This document shows, in pieces, positions 1 through 7,908 of a stretch of 64,000 bases of DNA; the stretch's first letter is position 1; each line of letters starts with the position of its first letter. The position numbers were made by a program, and so were the translations under genes. This stretch comes from an uncultured Ruegeria sp. (GTDB lineage Bacteria > Pseudomonadota > Alphaproteobacteria > Rhodobacterales > Rhodobacteraceae), in contig NZ_CANMFF010000003.1 in the NCBI RefSeq assembly GCF_947497005.1, positions 124,001 to 188,000 on the forward strand, read 5' to 3'. Below the pieces are notes generated by a model that saw only the letters and a list, made by a program, of their open reading frames with translations, was not told the DNA's origin and did not search any database.

Positions 1-1
1 C

Positions 2-604
2 GACGATTGGCAGGCCGCCACGACCCACCCGTTTACACGCGAACTGGCCGATGGAACGCTGCCAGAGGACAAGATGCGCTGGTACCTGCAGCAGGACTAT
101 CAATTCGTCGACGGTTTCGTGCGCCTTTTGGCCAGTGCCATCGCGCATGCACCAACCCTGGCAGACAGCGTTCCGGCGGCGCAGTTTCTAGCTGTGATCA
201 CTGGCCCCGAGAACACCTATTTCCTGCGCGCGCTGGAGGCTTTGGGCACGGAACCCAGTACCGAACCCGCGCCTGCCACAGAGGCGTTTCAGAACCTGAT
301 GGCCGAGGCCGTGACCTCTGGCCGCTATCAGAACATGCTGGCGGTGCTGGTCGTGGCCGAATGGGTCTATCTGAGTTGGGCCAGCCCGGAAAATCCTCCC
401 AAAGACTGCCTGCCCTTCTGGTTTGCGGAATGGATCACATTACATGCGGGCGAAGGATTTGAAGGCGTGGTCGAGTATCTGCGTGGACAGCTTGACCAGG
501 TTTGGCCAACACTGGACGCGACCGAGCGAGCCGAAGTTACACGGCTGTTCCATCGCGCTGTAGAACTGGAACGTGATTTCTTTGACGCCGCCTACGCGGC
601 CTGA
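2..604 (+). CDS. tenA: TenA-family thiaminase II / pyrimidine salvage protein (5' truncated)
   Basis: The reading frame is open from base 2, so the true start lies upstream of the window. The visible residues show the TenA pattern: a HPF..ELADGTLP stretch near the N-terminus followed by YLQQDYQFV, then mid-protein helices and a C-terminal acidic helix. TenA proteins hydrolyse aminopyrimidine breakdown products of thiamine for salvage, or act on related amines, in the cytoplasm. About 200 residues are present and the family is usually 215-230, so only a short N-terminal piece is missing. The next gene starts 15 bases downstream and could be co-transcribed. Family assignment is firm; the exact substrate is not known from sequence. 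Confidence 0.85.
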   Translation, partial: DDWQAATTHPFTRELADGTLPEDKMRWYLQQDYQFVDGFVRLLASAIAHAPTLADSVPAAQFLAVITGPENTYFLRALEALGTEPSTEPAPATEAFQNLMAEAVTSGRYQNMLAVLVVAEWVYLSWASPENPPKDCLPFWFAEWITLHAGEGFEGVVEYLRGQLDQVWPTLDATERAEVTRLFHRAVELERDFFDAAYAA

Positions 605-619
605 GCCAGGGGGGCCGGT

Positions 620-982
620 ATGGTCGCAACTTTGAACGTTATCGCCGCTTTGCTAACTGTCGGTTTCGGAGCGTTTGGTTTTCTGGCGCCTGCCCATACG
701 GCCCAGGCGCTGGATCTGGCCCCCACCAACAGCACCATGGGCCTGTCCGAGATGCGTGCGTCCGTTGGCGGGCTTTTTGTCGTGACAGGAATTGCGGTTC
801 TGTGGCTGAACAACCCAATGGCATATGTCATGCTTGGCGTTGTCTATTCCGGGGCGGCGCTGGGTCGGTTTGTATCTGTCGCATTGGACAACCCGCCTTT
901 GACCAAGGCGCTGACCTTTGGGGGAATCGAATTGGTTCTGGCCGTCTGGTTGATCGCAGCGAACTTCAACAAAGCGGCTTAA
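620..982 (+). CDS. DUF4345-type small membrane protein
   Basis: This 120-residue protein is nearly all hydrophobic. I see four likely membrane segments (about residues 3-25, 48-66, 68-86 and 95-115). The central SEMRASVGGLFVV stretch resembles the conserved core of DUF4345 membrane proteins, whose function is unknown. The start follows a purine-rich stretch (AGGGGGG) about eight bases upstream. It lies 15 bases after tenA on the same strand, so it may form the end of that operon, and it precedes the tmRNA gene, which has its own promoter. No function should be inferred from the neighbours. Confidence 0.7.
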   Translation: MVATLNVIAALLTVGFGAFGFLAPAHTAQALDLAPTNSTMGLSEMRASVGGLFVVTGIAVLWLNNPMAYVMLGVVYSGAALGRFVSVALDNPPLTKALTFGGIELVLAVWLIAANFNKAA

Positions 983-1021
983 TAGACTGTAATCATTCGA
1001 TGTGGTGCAATTTATTCTGAG

Positions 1022-1051
1022 TTTGCATCCGCCTGTCACCTCACCTATATA
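1022..1051 (+). promoter_or_regulatory. Predicted promoter of the tmRNA gene
   Basis: TTGCAT at 1022-1027 and TATATA at 1046-1051 are separated by 18 bases. They resemble housekeeping -35 and -10 boxes and predict transcription starting near 1057, at the first hairpin of the tmRNA acceptor piece. The placement is consistent but is based only on reading the sequence. Confidence 0.5.
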
Positions 1052-1390
1052 AGAAGAGTCCTTCGGGACTATGGACATAAACGCGCTCGTAATAAGCGGA
1101 TCGGACCCGGGGGCGGTACCCGGCGGCTCCACCATATACCTTCTGAAGGCATCCGTCGTTTGGGGATCACTTTCAGAATCGGGGGGCCGAAATAGGATCG
1201 ACGAACGTCTAAAGGGGTTAGCTTTGTCTCGGCTGTCTGCCACCGTTACCGGCGAAAATAGTACAATTGCAAACGACAATCGTGCTCCGGTTGCAGTTGC
1301 TGCGTAAGCAGTAGCAAGACCGAAACTTAAGTCCTTGCGCCTAGCCGCGTAAGGCGGGGTTCGCAGGTACCTGGCAACAGAAACCTGCAT
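1052..1390 (+). ncRNA. ssrA: Two-piece (circularly permuted) tmRNA
   Basis: tmRNA rescues stalled ribosomes and tags the peptide for proteolysis. The order here is permuted, as in alphaproteobacteria. The acceptor piece comes first: a UUCG-capped hairpin at 1057-1070, the T-arm region, and the acceptor 3' strand CGGCTCC at 1124-1130 followed by ACCA (1131-1134). An intervening segment (1135-1182) carries the inverted repeat TTCTGAA/TTCAGAA. The coding piece then begins with GGGGCCG at 1183-1189, which pairs with the acceptor strand over 7 bp. The tag frame at 1269-1307 encodes ANDNRAPVAVAA and ends in TAA. A closing hairpin (GCAGGT 1363-1368 with ACCTGC 1383-1388) ends the gene. Exact mature ends are estimates. 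A 78-codon open frame across the gene is a by-product. Confidence 0.93.
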
Positions 1391-1491
1391 TTCTTCCGTA
1401 CATGTCTGATTTTATTTCCAACCTCTGAACAGATTCAGAGTTTGTTCACTCCTTTTTGCCATCTTGCCAATGCTTGGACAGGAGAACTGGG

Positions 1492-1923
1492 ATGACAAAT
1501 TCAGAGATACTCAGAACGTGGTATTCCGAAGTTTGGGAAAACGGAAATACCGAAATGGTCGATCAGTTTTTTGCGCCGGAAACGATGGCCGAAGGGTTGA
1601 TTCCTGAAATGCAGGTGGGTGCGGATGATTTCCGTGATTTGGTCACGGCCTTTCGTCATATCCTTGGTGACATCAAGGTAGACCTGCCCAAAATCATCGA
1701 GAACGGAGACTGGGTGTCAGCCATCCTGCACGTGTGCACGTTCCGGGCGGACAATGGTGCCCCGTTGGAAGTGACGGGACAGGTCATGGCACGGTTCAAA
1801 GACCACAAAATGGTCGAAGCCTACAATCACTTCGATTTCATCTCGTTTTTCGAGGAATTGGGTCAGTTCCCTTCAGACACCCTGCCCGTTTGCATGACCG
1901 GGCAAAGGCTGGACTGGGCCTGA
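1492..1923 (+). CDS. SnoaL-like / NTF2-fold protein
   Basis: This 143-residue protein has the pattern of a SnoaL-like (NTF2-fold) small cyclase or dehydratase: an N-terminal helix with W(Y)xxVWxNGN, a DFRxLVxAFRxxxxD middle, and a C-terminal MVEAYNHFD strand. Such proteins bind small ligands in a cone-shaped cavity; some are polyketide cyclases and many have no known role. I chose the ATG at 1492 because GGAG lies at 1481-1484; an in-frame ATG at 1456 lacks a ribosome site and adds a Cys/Arg-rich tail unlike the family. It stands alone between the tmRNA and the chromate genes. The ligand is unknown. Confidence 0.7.
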   Translation: MTNSEILRTWYSEVWENGNTEMVDQFFAPETMAEGLIPEMQVGADDFRDLVTAFRHILGDIKVDLPKIIENGDWVSAILHVCTFRADNGAPLEVTGQVMARFKDHKMVEAYNHFDFISFFEELGQFPSDTLPVCMTGQRLDWA

Positions 1924-2049
1924 ACCCAAAGCAATCTTGACCCCAACGGCGCTTGCACGCTAGCAAGAGCCATGGGGTAAAATTGCGAACGCCCCGTGAG
2001 GCGACAGCCCAAGTTTCGCATGTATCCGAAATAGCTCAGGAGACATGCC

Positions 2050-2865
2050 ATGGCTGCGCCCAATTCAATAACACCGAAACAACTATTGCGCCTGATTGGA
2101 ACGCCACAGGCACCGGTCTTGATCGATATCTGCCTGGATGCGGACTTTGACGACGATCCATTTTTCATCCCCGGTTCAGTTCGCCATGTCGCCAAGGATC
2201 TTCCGGGGCTTCTTGACGTCGTTGCTGATCGCCCCAGCGTCATCATCTGTCAAAAGGGCAAAAAGCTGAGCCAGGGTGTCGTGTCATGGCTTCGAAGCGA
2301 GGGGCAGCAGGCCGAGTATCTGGAAGGTGGTATGTACGCATGGCGGGATATGCCGGACGCTCCACGTATTCCCGCCTCTGCTGTTCCACCGTTTCACGAC
2401 CGCGGAACCCTATGGGTCACACGACATAGGCCCAAGATTGACAGAATTGCCTGCCCCTGGCTGATCCGCCGGTTTGTGGACGCCAACGCCCGTTTCTTAT
2501 TCGTCGCCCCGTCAGAGGTTCAAAGCGTCGCCGAAATCTTTGATGCGGTCCCATTTGATATCAACGATACGTTTTGGAGCCACCGCGCAGACAAATGCAC
2601 ATTTGATACGATGCTCGACGAGTTCAATCTGCACTTGCCCGCACTGGACCGTTTGGCAACTGTCGTTCGCGCAGCAGACACCAATCGACATGACCTCGCA
2701 CCAGAAGCCGCTGGATTGCTGGCCATCTCGGTCGGACTTTCCCGCCAATACCGTGACGATCATGAGAATCTGGACGCCGGATTGTCTGTTTATGACGCCC
2801 TGTATCGCTGGGCCCGCGACGGCTTTGACGAAAGCCATGACTGGCCGGCGGAGCGTCACACATGA
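2050..2865 (+). CDS. chrB: Rhodanese-ChrB fusion chromate resistance protein
   Basis: Two domains are visible. Residues about 8-105 form a rhodanese-like domain with a putative active-site Cys67 in the loop ICQKGKKLSQG. Residues about 118-268 match the ChrB C-terminal domain (DRIACPWLIRRFVD and later RAADTNRHDLAPEA, QYRDDHENL). ChrB proteins are linked to chromate resistance, and some act as chromate-responsive regulators of chrA. The protein is 271 residues. Its stop overlaps the start of chrA by four bases (ATGA), so the two are translationally coupled. Start ATG 2050 follows CAGGAGAC. The role of the rhodanese domain in chromate handling is inferred only. Confidence 0.85.
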   Translation: MAAPNSITPKQLLRLIGTPQAPVLIDICLDADFDDDPFFIPGSVRHVAKDLPGLLDVVADRPSVIICQKGKKLSQGVVSWLRSEGQQAEYLEGGMYAWRDMPDAPRIPASAVPPFHDRGTLWVTRHRPKIDRIACPWLIRRFVDANARFLFVAPSEVQSVAEIFDAVPFDINDTFWSHRADKCTFDTMLDEFNLHLPALDRLATVVRAADTNRHDLAPEAAGLLAISVGLSRQYRDDHENLDAGLSVYDALYRWARDGFDESHDWPAERHT

Positions 2866-4115
2866 CGCCGACGCTGAATGAGTTGGTCAAAGTTTTTGGT
2901 CGTATCGGCCTGTTGTCATTCGGCGGTCCGGCGGCACAGATATCCCTGATGCATCAGGAATTGGTTGAACGTCGACCTTGGCTGGATGAACAGACCTATC
3001 TGCGGGCCTTGTCCTTATGCATGTTACTCCCTGGCCCGGAGGCGATGCAGTTGGCCACCTATGCAGGCTGGCGCCTGCGCGGGGTCAAAGGCGGGCTGAT
3101 CGCTGGCAGTCTGTTTGTGTTGCCCGGCGCATTGGTTATTGCGCTTCTTGTCGCCCTCTATTCCGCGTTTGGTGAGGTCCCCTTGGTGCAATCGGCTTTT
3201 ACCGGCATCAAAGCAACCGTCATCGTGATCGTTTTGCAGGCGCTTCGCAATCTCTCACGCAAGGCCTTGACGGATGGTGAACACCGAATAATCGCGCTTT
3301 TGTCTTTCCTGTCCATTTTTCTACTGAACCTTCCTTTCCCGCTAATCATTTTGGCCGCCGCATTTTGGGGATACATCACCTTCAAAGGTTCTGTCGAAAC
3401 GCCCAGACCCGACACGACATCGCATTTGGCACGCTCTGTCCGCACAATTGCTGTCTGGTTGCCGTTGTGGCTGGGTCCTCTGGTCACACTAAGCCTCAGC
3501 GGCCATCAGTTGCTGAGCGATCTGGGTTGGTTTTTTGCCCGACTGGCTGTCGTGACCTTTGGCGGCGCATATGCAGTGCTGGCCTATATGACGCAAACGG
3601 TCGTGGACCAGTATCATTGGATCAGCACGGACCAGATGATCGACGGGTTGGGGCTGGCGGAGACGACACCGGGCCCATTAATTCTTGTAACTCAGTTCGT
3701 TGCCATGCTTACCGGACACCTGAACGGAAGCTTTGCATTGGCGCTTGCCGCCGGTGCCGTTGCCCTATGGGCGACCTTCGTTCCATGTTTCCTGTGGATT
3801 TTCCTGGCAGCCCCCTATCTTGATCGTCTGGCCTCGCGCCCCCGTCTTTCAGCGGCCTTGCATGGGATCACCGCAGCCGTCGTCGGAGTGATTCTCAACC
3901 TTTCCGTGTGGTTCGCCCTGAATGTTCTTTTCGAATCGGTACCTGAAATATCGTGGGGGCCATTGGCAATCCCCGCGCCGCAAATTTCCGCGCTTGATAT
4001 CGTCGCATTGGGTCTAACAATTCTCGCCGGAGCCTTGATTTTTCGACTGAAATTAGGGATGGGCATTGTGCTGGTTCTGATGTCTATCGCCGGGCTGGCT
4101 GCACACAATATCTGA
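2862..4115 (+). CDS. chrA: Chromate efflux transporter ChrA
   Basis: A 417-residue inner-membrane protein of the CHR family that exports chromate driven by the membrane potential. It has the internal duplication typical of long-chain ChrA: each half begins with a helix ending FGGPAAQISLMHQ (N-half, about residue 20) or FGGAYAVLAYM (C-half, about residue 230), followed by a LPGPEAMQLA or TTPGPLILVTQF motif. About ten to twelve hydrophobic segments are visible. It overlaps chrB by four bases, giving a chrBA operon. ChrA proteins can also carry sulfate-like anions, so the substrate is inferred from family and the ChrB partner. Confidence 0.93.
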   Translation: MTPTLNELVKVFGRIGLLSFGGPAAQISLMHQELVERRPWLDEQTYLRALSLCMLLPGPEAMQLATYAGWRLRGVKGGLIAGSLFVLPGALVIALLVALYSAFGEVPLVQSAFTGIKATVIVIVLQALRNLSRKALTDGEHRIIALLSFLSIFLLNLPFPLIILAAAFWGYITFKGSVETPRPDTTSHLARSVRTIAVWLPLWLGPLVTLSLSGHQLLSDLGWFFARLAVVTFGGAYAVLAYMTQTVVDQYHWISTDQMIDGLGLAETTPGPLILVTQFVAMLTGHLNGSFALALAAGAVALWATFVPCFLWIFLAAPYLDRLASRPRLSAALHGITAAVVGVILNLSVWFALNVLFESVPEISWGPLAIPAPQISALDIVALGLTILAGALIFRLKLGMGIVLVLMSIAGLAAHNI

Positions 4116-4191
4116 TCAATCCGGCAATACCCGCCCTTTCGTTTCCGATCAAATCCCCTATGCTGAACATAACCACTTTTGAGGATCTCAC

Positions 4192-4650
4192 ATGTCGCAA
4201 GGCATCGACTATGGAAATCTGATGCACACCGCCATGCGCGGGCTTATTAAAACAGTGCTGACGAACGTTTCCGAAACCGGTCTACCCGGAGCACATCATT
4301 TCTTCATCACCTTCGATACCCACGAAGATGGTGTGGAAATCGCCGACTGGCTGCGTGAACGCTATCCCGATGAAATGACCATCGTCATGCAGCACTGGTT
4401 CGAGAATCTCGAGGTTGGAGAGGTCGGTTTCGCGATCACTTTGAATTTCGGAGACGCGCCGGAACCACTGTACATTCCTTACGCTGCAATCAAGACCTTT
4501 GTGGATCCGTCAGTTGAATTCGGGCTGAGGTTTGAGAGCCCCGAGGATGAAATCGACGAAGATCAGATCGTCGAGGACACGATCGAGGTCGAAGAGGAAG
4601 AGATACATCACGACGCGGATGTCGTTTCGCTGGACAGCTTTAGAAAATAA
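4192..4650 (+). CDS. sspB: SspB-type ClpXP adaptor (alphaproteobacterial)
   Basis: SspB tethers ssrA-tagged proteins and ClpXP for degradation in the cytoplasm. The 152-residue protein begins with GIDYGNLMHTAMRGLI, characteristic of the alphaproteobacterial SspB group, and contains the beta-sheet tag-binding core (about residues 20-115). It ends with a very acidic linker (about 115-140) and a short hydrophobic tail VVSLDSFRK, which fits the ClpX-binding peptide at the SspB C-terminus. The tmRNA that supplies its substrates is about 3 kb upstream. It is followed by a strong bidirectional terminator. Confidence 0.88.
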   Translation: MSQGIDYGNLMHTAMRGLIKTVLTNVSETGLPGAHHFFITFDTHEDGVEIADWLRERYPDEMTIVMQHWFENLEVGEVGFAITLNFGDAPEPLYIPYAAIKTFVDPSVEFGLRFESPEDEIDEDQIVEDTIEVEEEEIHHDADVVSLDSFRK

Positions 4651-4656
4651 ATCTCG

Positions 4657-4685
4657 AAACCCCGCCCGGTGCGGGGTTTATTTCT
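4657..4685. terminator. Bidirectional terminator between sspB and a convergent gene
   Basis: AAACCCCGC at 4657-4665 pairs perfectly with GCGGGGTTT at 4671-4679 around a 5-base loop, followed by a T-rich stretch. It overlaps the stop codon of the minus-strand gene, so both transcripts can end here. Confidence 0.8.
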
Positions 4686-5241
4686 TCATCAGAAATGTTT
4701 CGACTGACCGTGATTTCTGGCCGTCGATAAAACGTGAAAAGGAAAGGTTCAGGCCGCCTTCGGCCAGTGACCGGTCGAATTGCTGCAACTCGTAACCGCC
4801 GTCTTCGTCAATAAACAACGAAAACACGGTCAGAGTATCGCCAACGATGCGCCCCCACACAAAAGGCTCACCTTTCATGGGATCCAACGGGACTTCGTGA
4901 CCAAAAACATTGCGTTTCATCGCTGCCGAGAACACATCCTGGCGATCTGATGGAACAAAATCGATCGAAAACTTCTGTTCCTTTACGCGCCCATCCAACT
5001 TGTACGTCGTCGTCCGCCAACTGACGTTAAAACCGTTCTTGGTTTCGAAAATTGAAACGCTCATGTCCCGAGGCGTTATAGTGCCGTCTGCGTCCACAAC
5101 TTCTGCAGATCCGATATAGTCACCCAAAAAAGGCGTTATCTCAGCCGCGCGGGCTTCAAAACTCAGAACAGAGAGCCAAACCACGCAAACTGCAAATATC
5201 GCAGCTGCTTTTTCAAGCGTAAGGCGATGGAACTTTGGCAT
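4678..5241 (-). CDS. Secreted protein of unknown function
   Basis: I do not recognise the family. The 187-residue protein starts with a basic patch and a hydrophobic segment ending in ARA (about residues 10-33), a typical Sec signal peptide, so it is probably periplasmic. The mature part is beta-rich with FLGDYIGSAEV, a WRTTTYKLDG strand and a repeated pattern of charged turns, suggesting a small beta-barrel or lipocalin-like sheet; no catalytic motif is obvious. The start at 5241 follows GGAGGAC with good spacing; an upstream in-frame codon at 5319 has no such site. It is transcribed toward sspB and divergently from fumC. Confidence 0.7.
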   Translation of the reverse strand: MPKFHRLTLEKAAAIFAVCVVWLSVLSFEARAAEITPFLGDYIGSAEVVDADGTITPRDMSVSIFETKNGFNVSWRTTTYKLDGRVKEQKFSIDFVPSDRQDVFSAAMKRNVFGHEVPLDPMKGEPFVWGRIVGDTLTVFSLFIDEDGGYELQQFDRSLAEGGLNLSFSRFIDGQKSRSVETFLMKK

Positions 5242-5446
5242 TTTGTCCTCCAGGGCAGCCACGCCTCTATTGTAGCTGAGAGGTGTCCACGCACAATGCC
5301 ACATTCCCGGTAATAACAATTAAAGTGACGCACCCTGCGCCTATACCTTTGATGCCCTTAAGTTTAAGGTGCGCGCAACTGGCCGATTGCGTCACGGCGT
5401 TGCTGCGGCTAGTTGGCATACAACTGCATACCAGACGGAGTGACAT

Positions 5447-6841
5447 ATGTCTCAGACCCGCACCGAATCCGACAGTTTTGGCCCGCTCGAGGTTCCTGCC
5501 GACAAGTATTGGGGCGCACAAACGCAGCGCTCGATCATGAATTTCCCCATTGGGTGGGAGACGCAGCCTGTCGCCATCGTGCGCGCGCTGGGCGTGATCA
5601 AAAAAGCCTGTGCAATGGAAAACAAGGCGACCGGCAAACTGGACGCCGGAATTGCTGATGCGATCATTCAGGCCGCCGGTGAAGTGATCGAAGGCAAGTT
5701 CGACGACAACTTCCCTTTGGTCGTATGGCAAACCGGATCGGGCACCCAGTCCAACATGAACTCGAACGAGGTCATTGCGAACCGCGCTATCGAGATTCTG
5801 GGCGGCGTGATCGGCACGAAAGATCCTGTGCACCCGAACGATCACTGCAACATGGGGCAGTCGTCGAACGACACATTCCCAACGGCCATGCATATCGCCA
5901 CAGCCATGAGCGTGCGTGACGTTTTACTGCCCGGGCTTGAGAAGCTGGCTTCGGGACTCGAGCACAAGGCCGAGGAATTCAAGGACATCATCAAGATAGG
6001 CCGAACACATACACAGGATGCGACGCCTCTGACACTGGGTCAGGAGTTCAGCGGCTATGCCCATCAGATTCGTCAGGGGATTGCCCGCGTTCATACGGCA
6101 ATGCCGGGGATCTACGAACTTGCCCAAGGCGGCACCGCTGTCGGCACTGGGCTGAATACTCAGAACGGCTGGGGTGAGGCGGTTGCAGGCCATATGGCGC
6201 AGATCACTGACCTGCCCTTCGTGACCGCACCGAACAAATTCGAAGCGCTGGCAGCTCATGACGCGATGGTTTTCCTGTCCGGCGCTTTGGCGACGATTGC
6301 GGGTAGCTGCTACAAAATCGCCAACGACATCCGATTTTTGGGCTCTGGCCCTCGGTCGGGTCTGGGTGAACTGATCCTGCCCGAAAACGAGCCAGGCTCG
6401 TCTATCATGCCCGGCAAGGTGAACCCGACACAGGCCGAGGCGCTGACCCAGGTCGCTGCACATGTGATGGGCAATAACGCCGCGATGACCTTTGCCGGAT
6501 CGCAGGGTCATTTTGAACTGAACGTCTACAACCCGATGATGTCCTACAACCTGCTGCAATCAATCCAGTTGCTGGGCGATGCCGCCGACAGCTTTACGGA
6601 ACGAATGCTGCTGGGCATCAAGGCGAACGAGCCGCGCATCGACAAGCTGATGAAGGAATCGCTGATGCTGGTGACTGCTCTGGCCCCGACCATCGGCTAT
6701 GACAACGCTACCGCTGTCGCGAAAACTGCCCATAAGAACGGCACGACCCTCAAGGAAGAGGCCATCGCGCTGGGCTTTGTGGATGAGGCAACCTTTGACG
6801 CAGTTGTCCGGCCCGAACAGATGATCGGCCCGAAAGACTGA
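5447..6841 (+). CDS. fumC: Fumarate hydratase class II
   Basis: Fumarase C interconverts fumarate and malate in the TCA cycle as a cytoplasmic homotetramer without an iron-sulfur cluster. The 464-residue length is normal. Family motifs are clear: GAQTQRS near residue 24, SSNDTFPT around residue 140, GRTHTQDA around 188, and the signature loop [15 protein letters not shown] around residue 318 that contains the catalytic serine region. The TGA stop overlaps the next ATG by one base (TGATG), coupling it to two small downstream genes. A 205-base divergent region with the secreted-protein gene should hold its promoter. Confidence 0.97.
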   Translation: MSQTRTESDSFGPLEVPADKYWGAQTQRSIMNFPIGWETQPVAIVRALGVIKKACAMENKATGKLDAGIADAIIQAAGEVIEGKFDDNFPLVVWQTGSGTQSNMNSNEVIANRAIEILGGVIGTKDPVHPNDHCNMGQSSNDTFPTAMHIATAMSVRDVLLPGLEKLASGLEHKAEEFKDIIKIGRTHTQDATPLTLGQEFSGYAHQIRQGIARVHTAMPGIYELAQGGTAVGTGLNTQNGWGEAVAGHMAQITDLPFVTAPNKFEALAAHDAMVFLSGALATIAGSCYKIANDIRFLGSGPRSGLGELILPENEPGSSIMPGKVNPTQAEALTQVAAHVMGNNAAMTFAGSQGHFELNVYNPMMSYNLLQSIQLLGDAADSFTERMLLGIKANEPRIDKLMKESLMLVTALAPTIGYDNATAVAKTAHKNGTTLKEEAIALGFVDEATFDAVVRPEQMIGPKD

Positions 6842-7017
6842 TGGGCAAGCCGGTCAATCTGAACCGGTATCGAAAGGAAAAGGCGCGGGCCGAAAAGAAG
6901 GCCCGCGCCGACCAGAACGCCGTCGCCTTTGGGCGTACCAAGACCGAGAAAGATGTCGTGAAGTTGCGGCAAGACAAACAGAAACGCGATCTTGACAATC
7001 ATGAGCTGGACGAATGA
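6841..7017 (+). CDS. DUF4169 small basic protein
   Basis: A 58-residue, very charged, probably helical protein: it opens GKPVNLNRYRKEKARAEKK and continues with AFGRTK and alternating Lys/Arg and Asp/Glu. This matches the DUF4169 pattern; no function is known. Its ATG overlaps the fumC stop by one base and its own stop overlaps the next ATG by four bases, so translation of all three is probably coupled. The basic helix could bind nucleic acid or a partner protein, but that is a guess. Confidence 0.75.
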   Translation: MGKPVNLNRYRKEKARAEKKARADQNAVAFGRTKTEKDVVKLRQDKQKRDLDNHELDE

Positions 7018-7235
7018 GTGGCCGCCCTGTGAAACGTTCCCTGACCCTTAAGGGACATCGAACTTCCGTATCTCTTGAGGACGAATTCTGGCGGGCCTTT
7101 CGCGACATTGCTCATGAACAAGATAAACCAATCAATGTTTTGGCCGCGGACATTGATGTGGGTCGTGACCCTGAGACCGGCCTGGCATCGGCCATCAGGG
7201 TCTTTGTGCTGAATTGGTATCGCGACCGCGTATAA
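7014..7235 (+). CDS. Ribbon-helix-helix domain protein
   Basis: A 73-residue protein with a ribbon-helix-helix pattern: the strand KRSLTLKGHRTSVSLED, then helix EFWRAFRDIAHEQ and second helix VLAADIDVGRDPETGLASAIRVFVLNWYRD. The fold is that of short dimeric DNA-binding proteins. It overlaps the DUF4169 gene by four bases and ends the fumC transcript. It may be a regulator, or may pair with the DUF4169 protein; neither is shown. No toxin-like gene is adjacent, so a toxin-antitoxin role has no support. Confidence 0.75.
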   Translation: MSGRPVKRSLTLKGHRTSVSLEDEFWRAFRDIAHEQDKPINVLAADIDVGRDPETGLASAIRVFVLNWYRDRV

Positions 7236-7293
7236 GACTTGTCATTTCTCGTTTCCTGAGCGTAGCGTGAGTGAGTACAAAAAGGGAACATAC

Positions 7294-7896
7294 ATGAGCA
7301 ATACCATTACAGGACCTGATGGCCAGCAAAGATGCGCATGGTGCCAATCAGCGCCGGAGTTCTTTGAGTATCACGACAATGAATGGGGTTACCCGGTCGT
7401 CGATGACCAGCGATTGTTCGAAAAACTGTGCCTTGAGAGCTTTCAGTCCGGTCTTAGCTGGCGAACGATCCTGAACAAGCGCGAGAACTTTCGAAAAGCG
7501 TTTTGCGGGTTTGATTTCAACAAGATGGCCCAGTTTTCTGATACTGATGTTGAGCGCCTGTTACAGGATGCTGGGATCATCCGTCATCGTGGTAAGATTG
7601 AAGCGGTGATCAACAACGCCCGCCGCGCACAGGAATTGATAGCGACCGAAGGGTCTCTGGCTGCTTATGTCTGGCGTTATGAGGCTGAAACACCCCCGCC
7701 CCCACAAACGGCGTCCACATCTCCAGAGTCCGTGGCCATGTCGAAAGATCTCAAGAAACGGGGGTGGAAGTTTGTGGGGCCCACGACGGTGTTTGCGTTC
7801 ATGCAGGCCATGGGGCTGGTCAATGACCATGCCGAAGGATGTATAAGCAGAAAAAAAGCGGCAAAGTTGCGCCGCTCTTTCACCAAACCTGTCTGA
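7294..7896 (+). CDS. tag: DNA-3-methyladenine glycosylase I
   Basis: TAG excises 3-methyladenine from alkylated DNA to start base-excision repair. The 200-residue protein has the family landmarks: RCAWCQ near the N-terminus and NDHAEGC near the C-terminus, which supply the structural zinc ligands; YHDNEWGYPV; and LFEKLCLESFQSGLSW with the catalytic-region glutamate. I start at ATG 7294, preceded by AAAGGGAAC, rather than the upstream GTG at 7267. It converges with the aldolase gene, four bases apart, with a hairpin across both stop codons. Confidence 0.93.
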   Translation: MSNTITGPDGQQRCAWCQSAPEFFEYHDNEWGYPVVDDQRLFEKLCLESFQSGLSWRTILNKRENFRKAFCGFDFNKMAQFSDTDVERLLQDAGIIRHRGKIEAVINNARRAQELIATEGSLAAYVWRYEAETPPPPQTASTSPESVAMSKDLKKRGWKFVGPTTVFAFMQAMGLVNDHAEGCISRKKAAKLRRSFTKPV

Positions 7897-7908
7897 GAGA
7901 TCAGACAG
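7889..7908. terminator. Hairpin spanning two convergent stop codons
   Basis: CTGTCTGA (7889-7896) and TCAGACAG (7901-7908) form a perfect 8-bp stem with a GAGA loop. The stem contains the stop codons of both tag and the aldolase gene. The flanking T-runs are short, so termination may be weak. Confidence 0.5.

Noticed and set aside
1071..1307. A 78-residue open frame ending in ANDNRAPVAVAA
   Set aside because: It lies within the tmRNA gene; only the last codons are read, as the tag.
7014..7235. Toxin-antitoxin antitoxin
   Set aside because: The ribbon-helix-helix protein has no toxin gene beside it.
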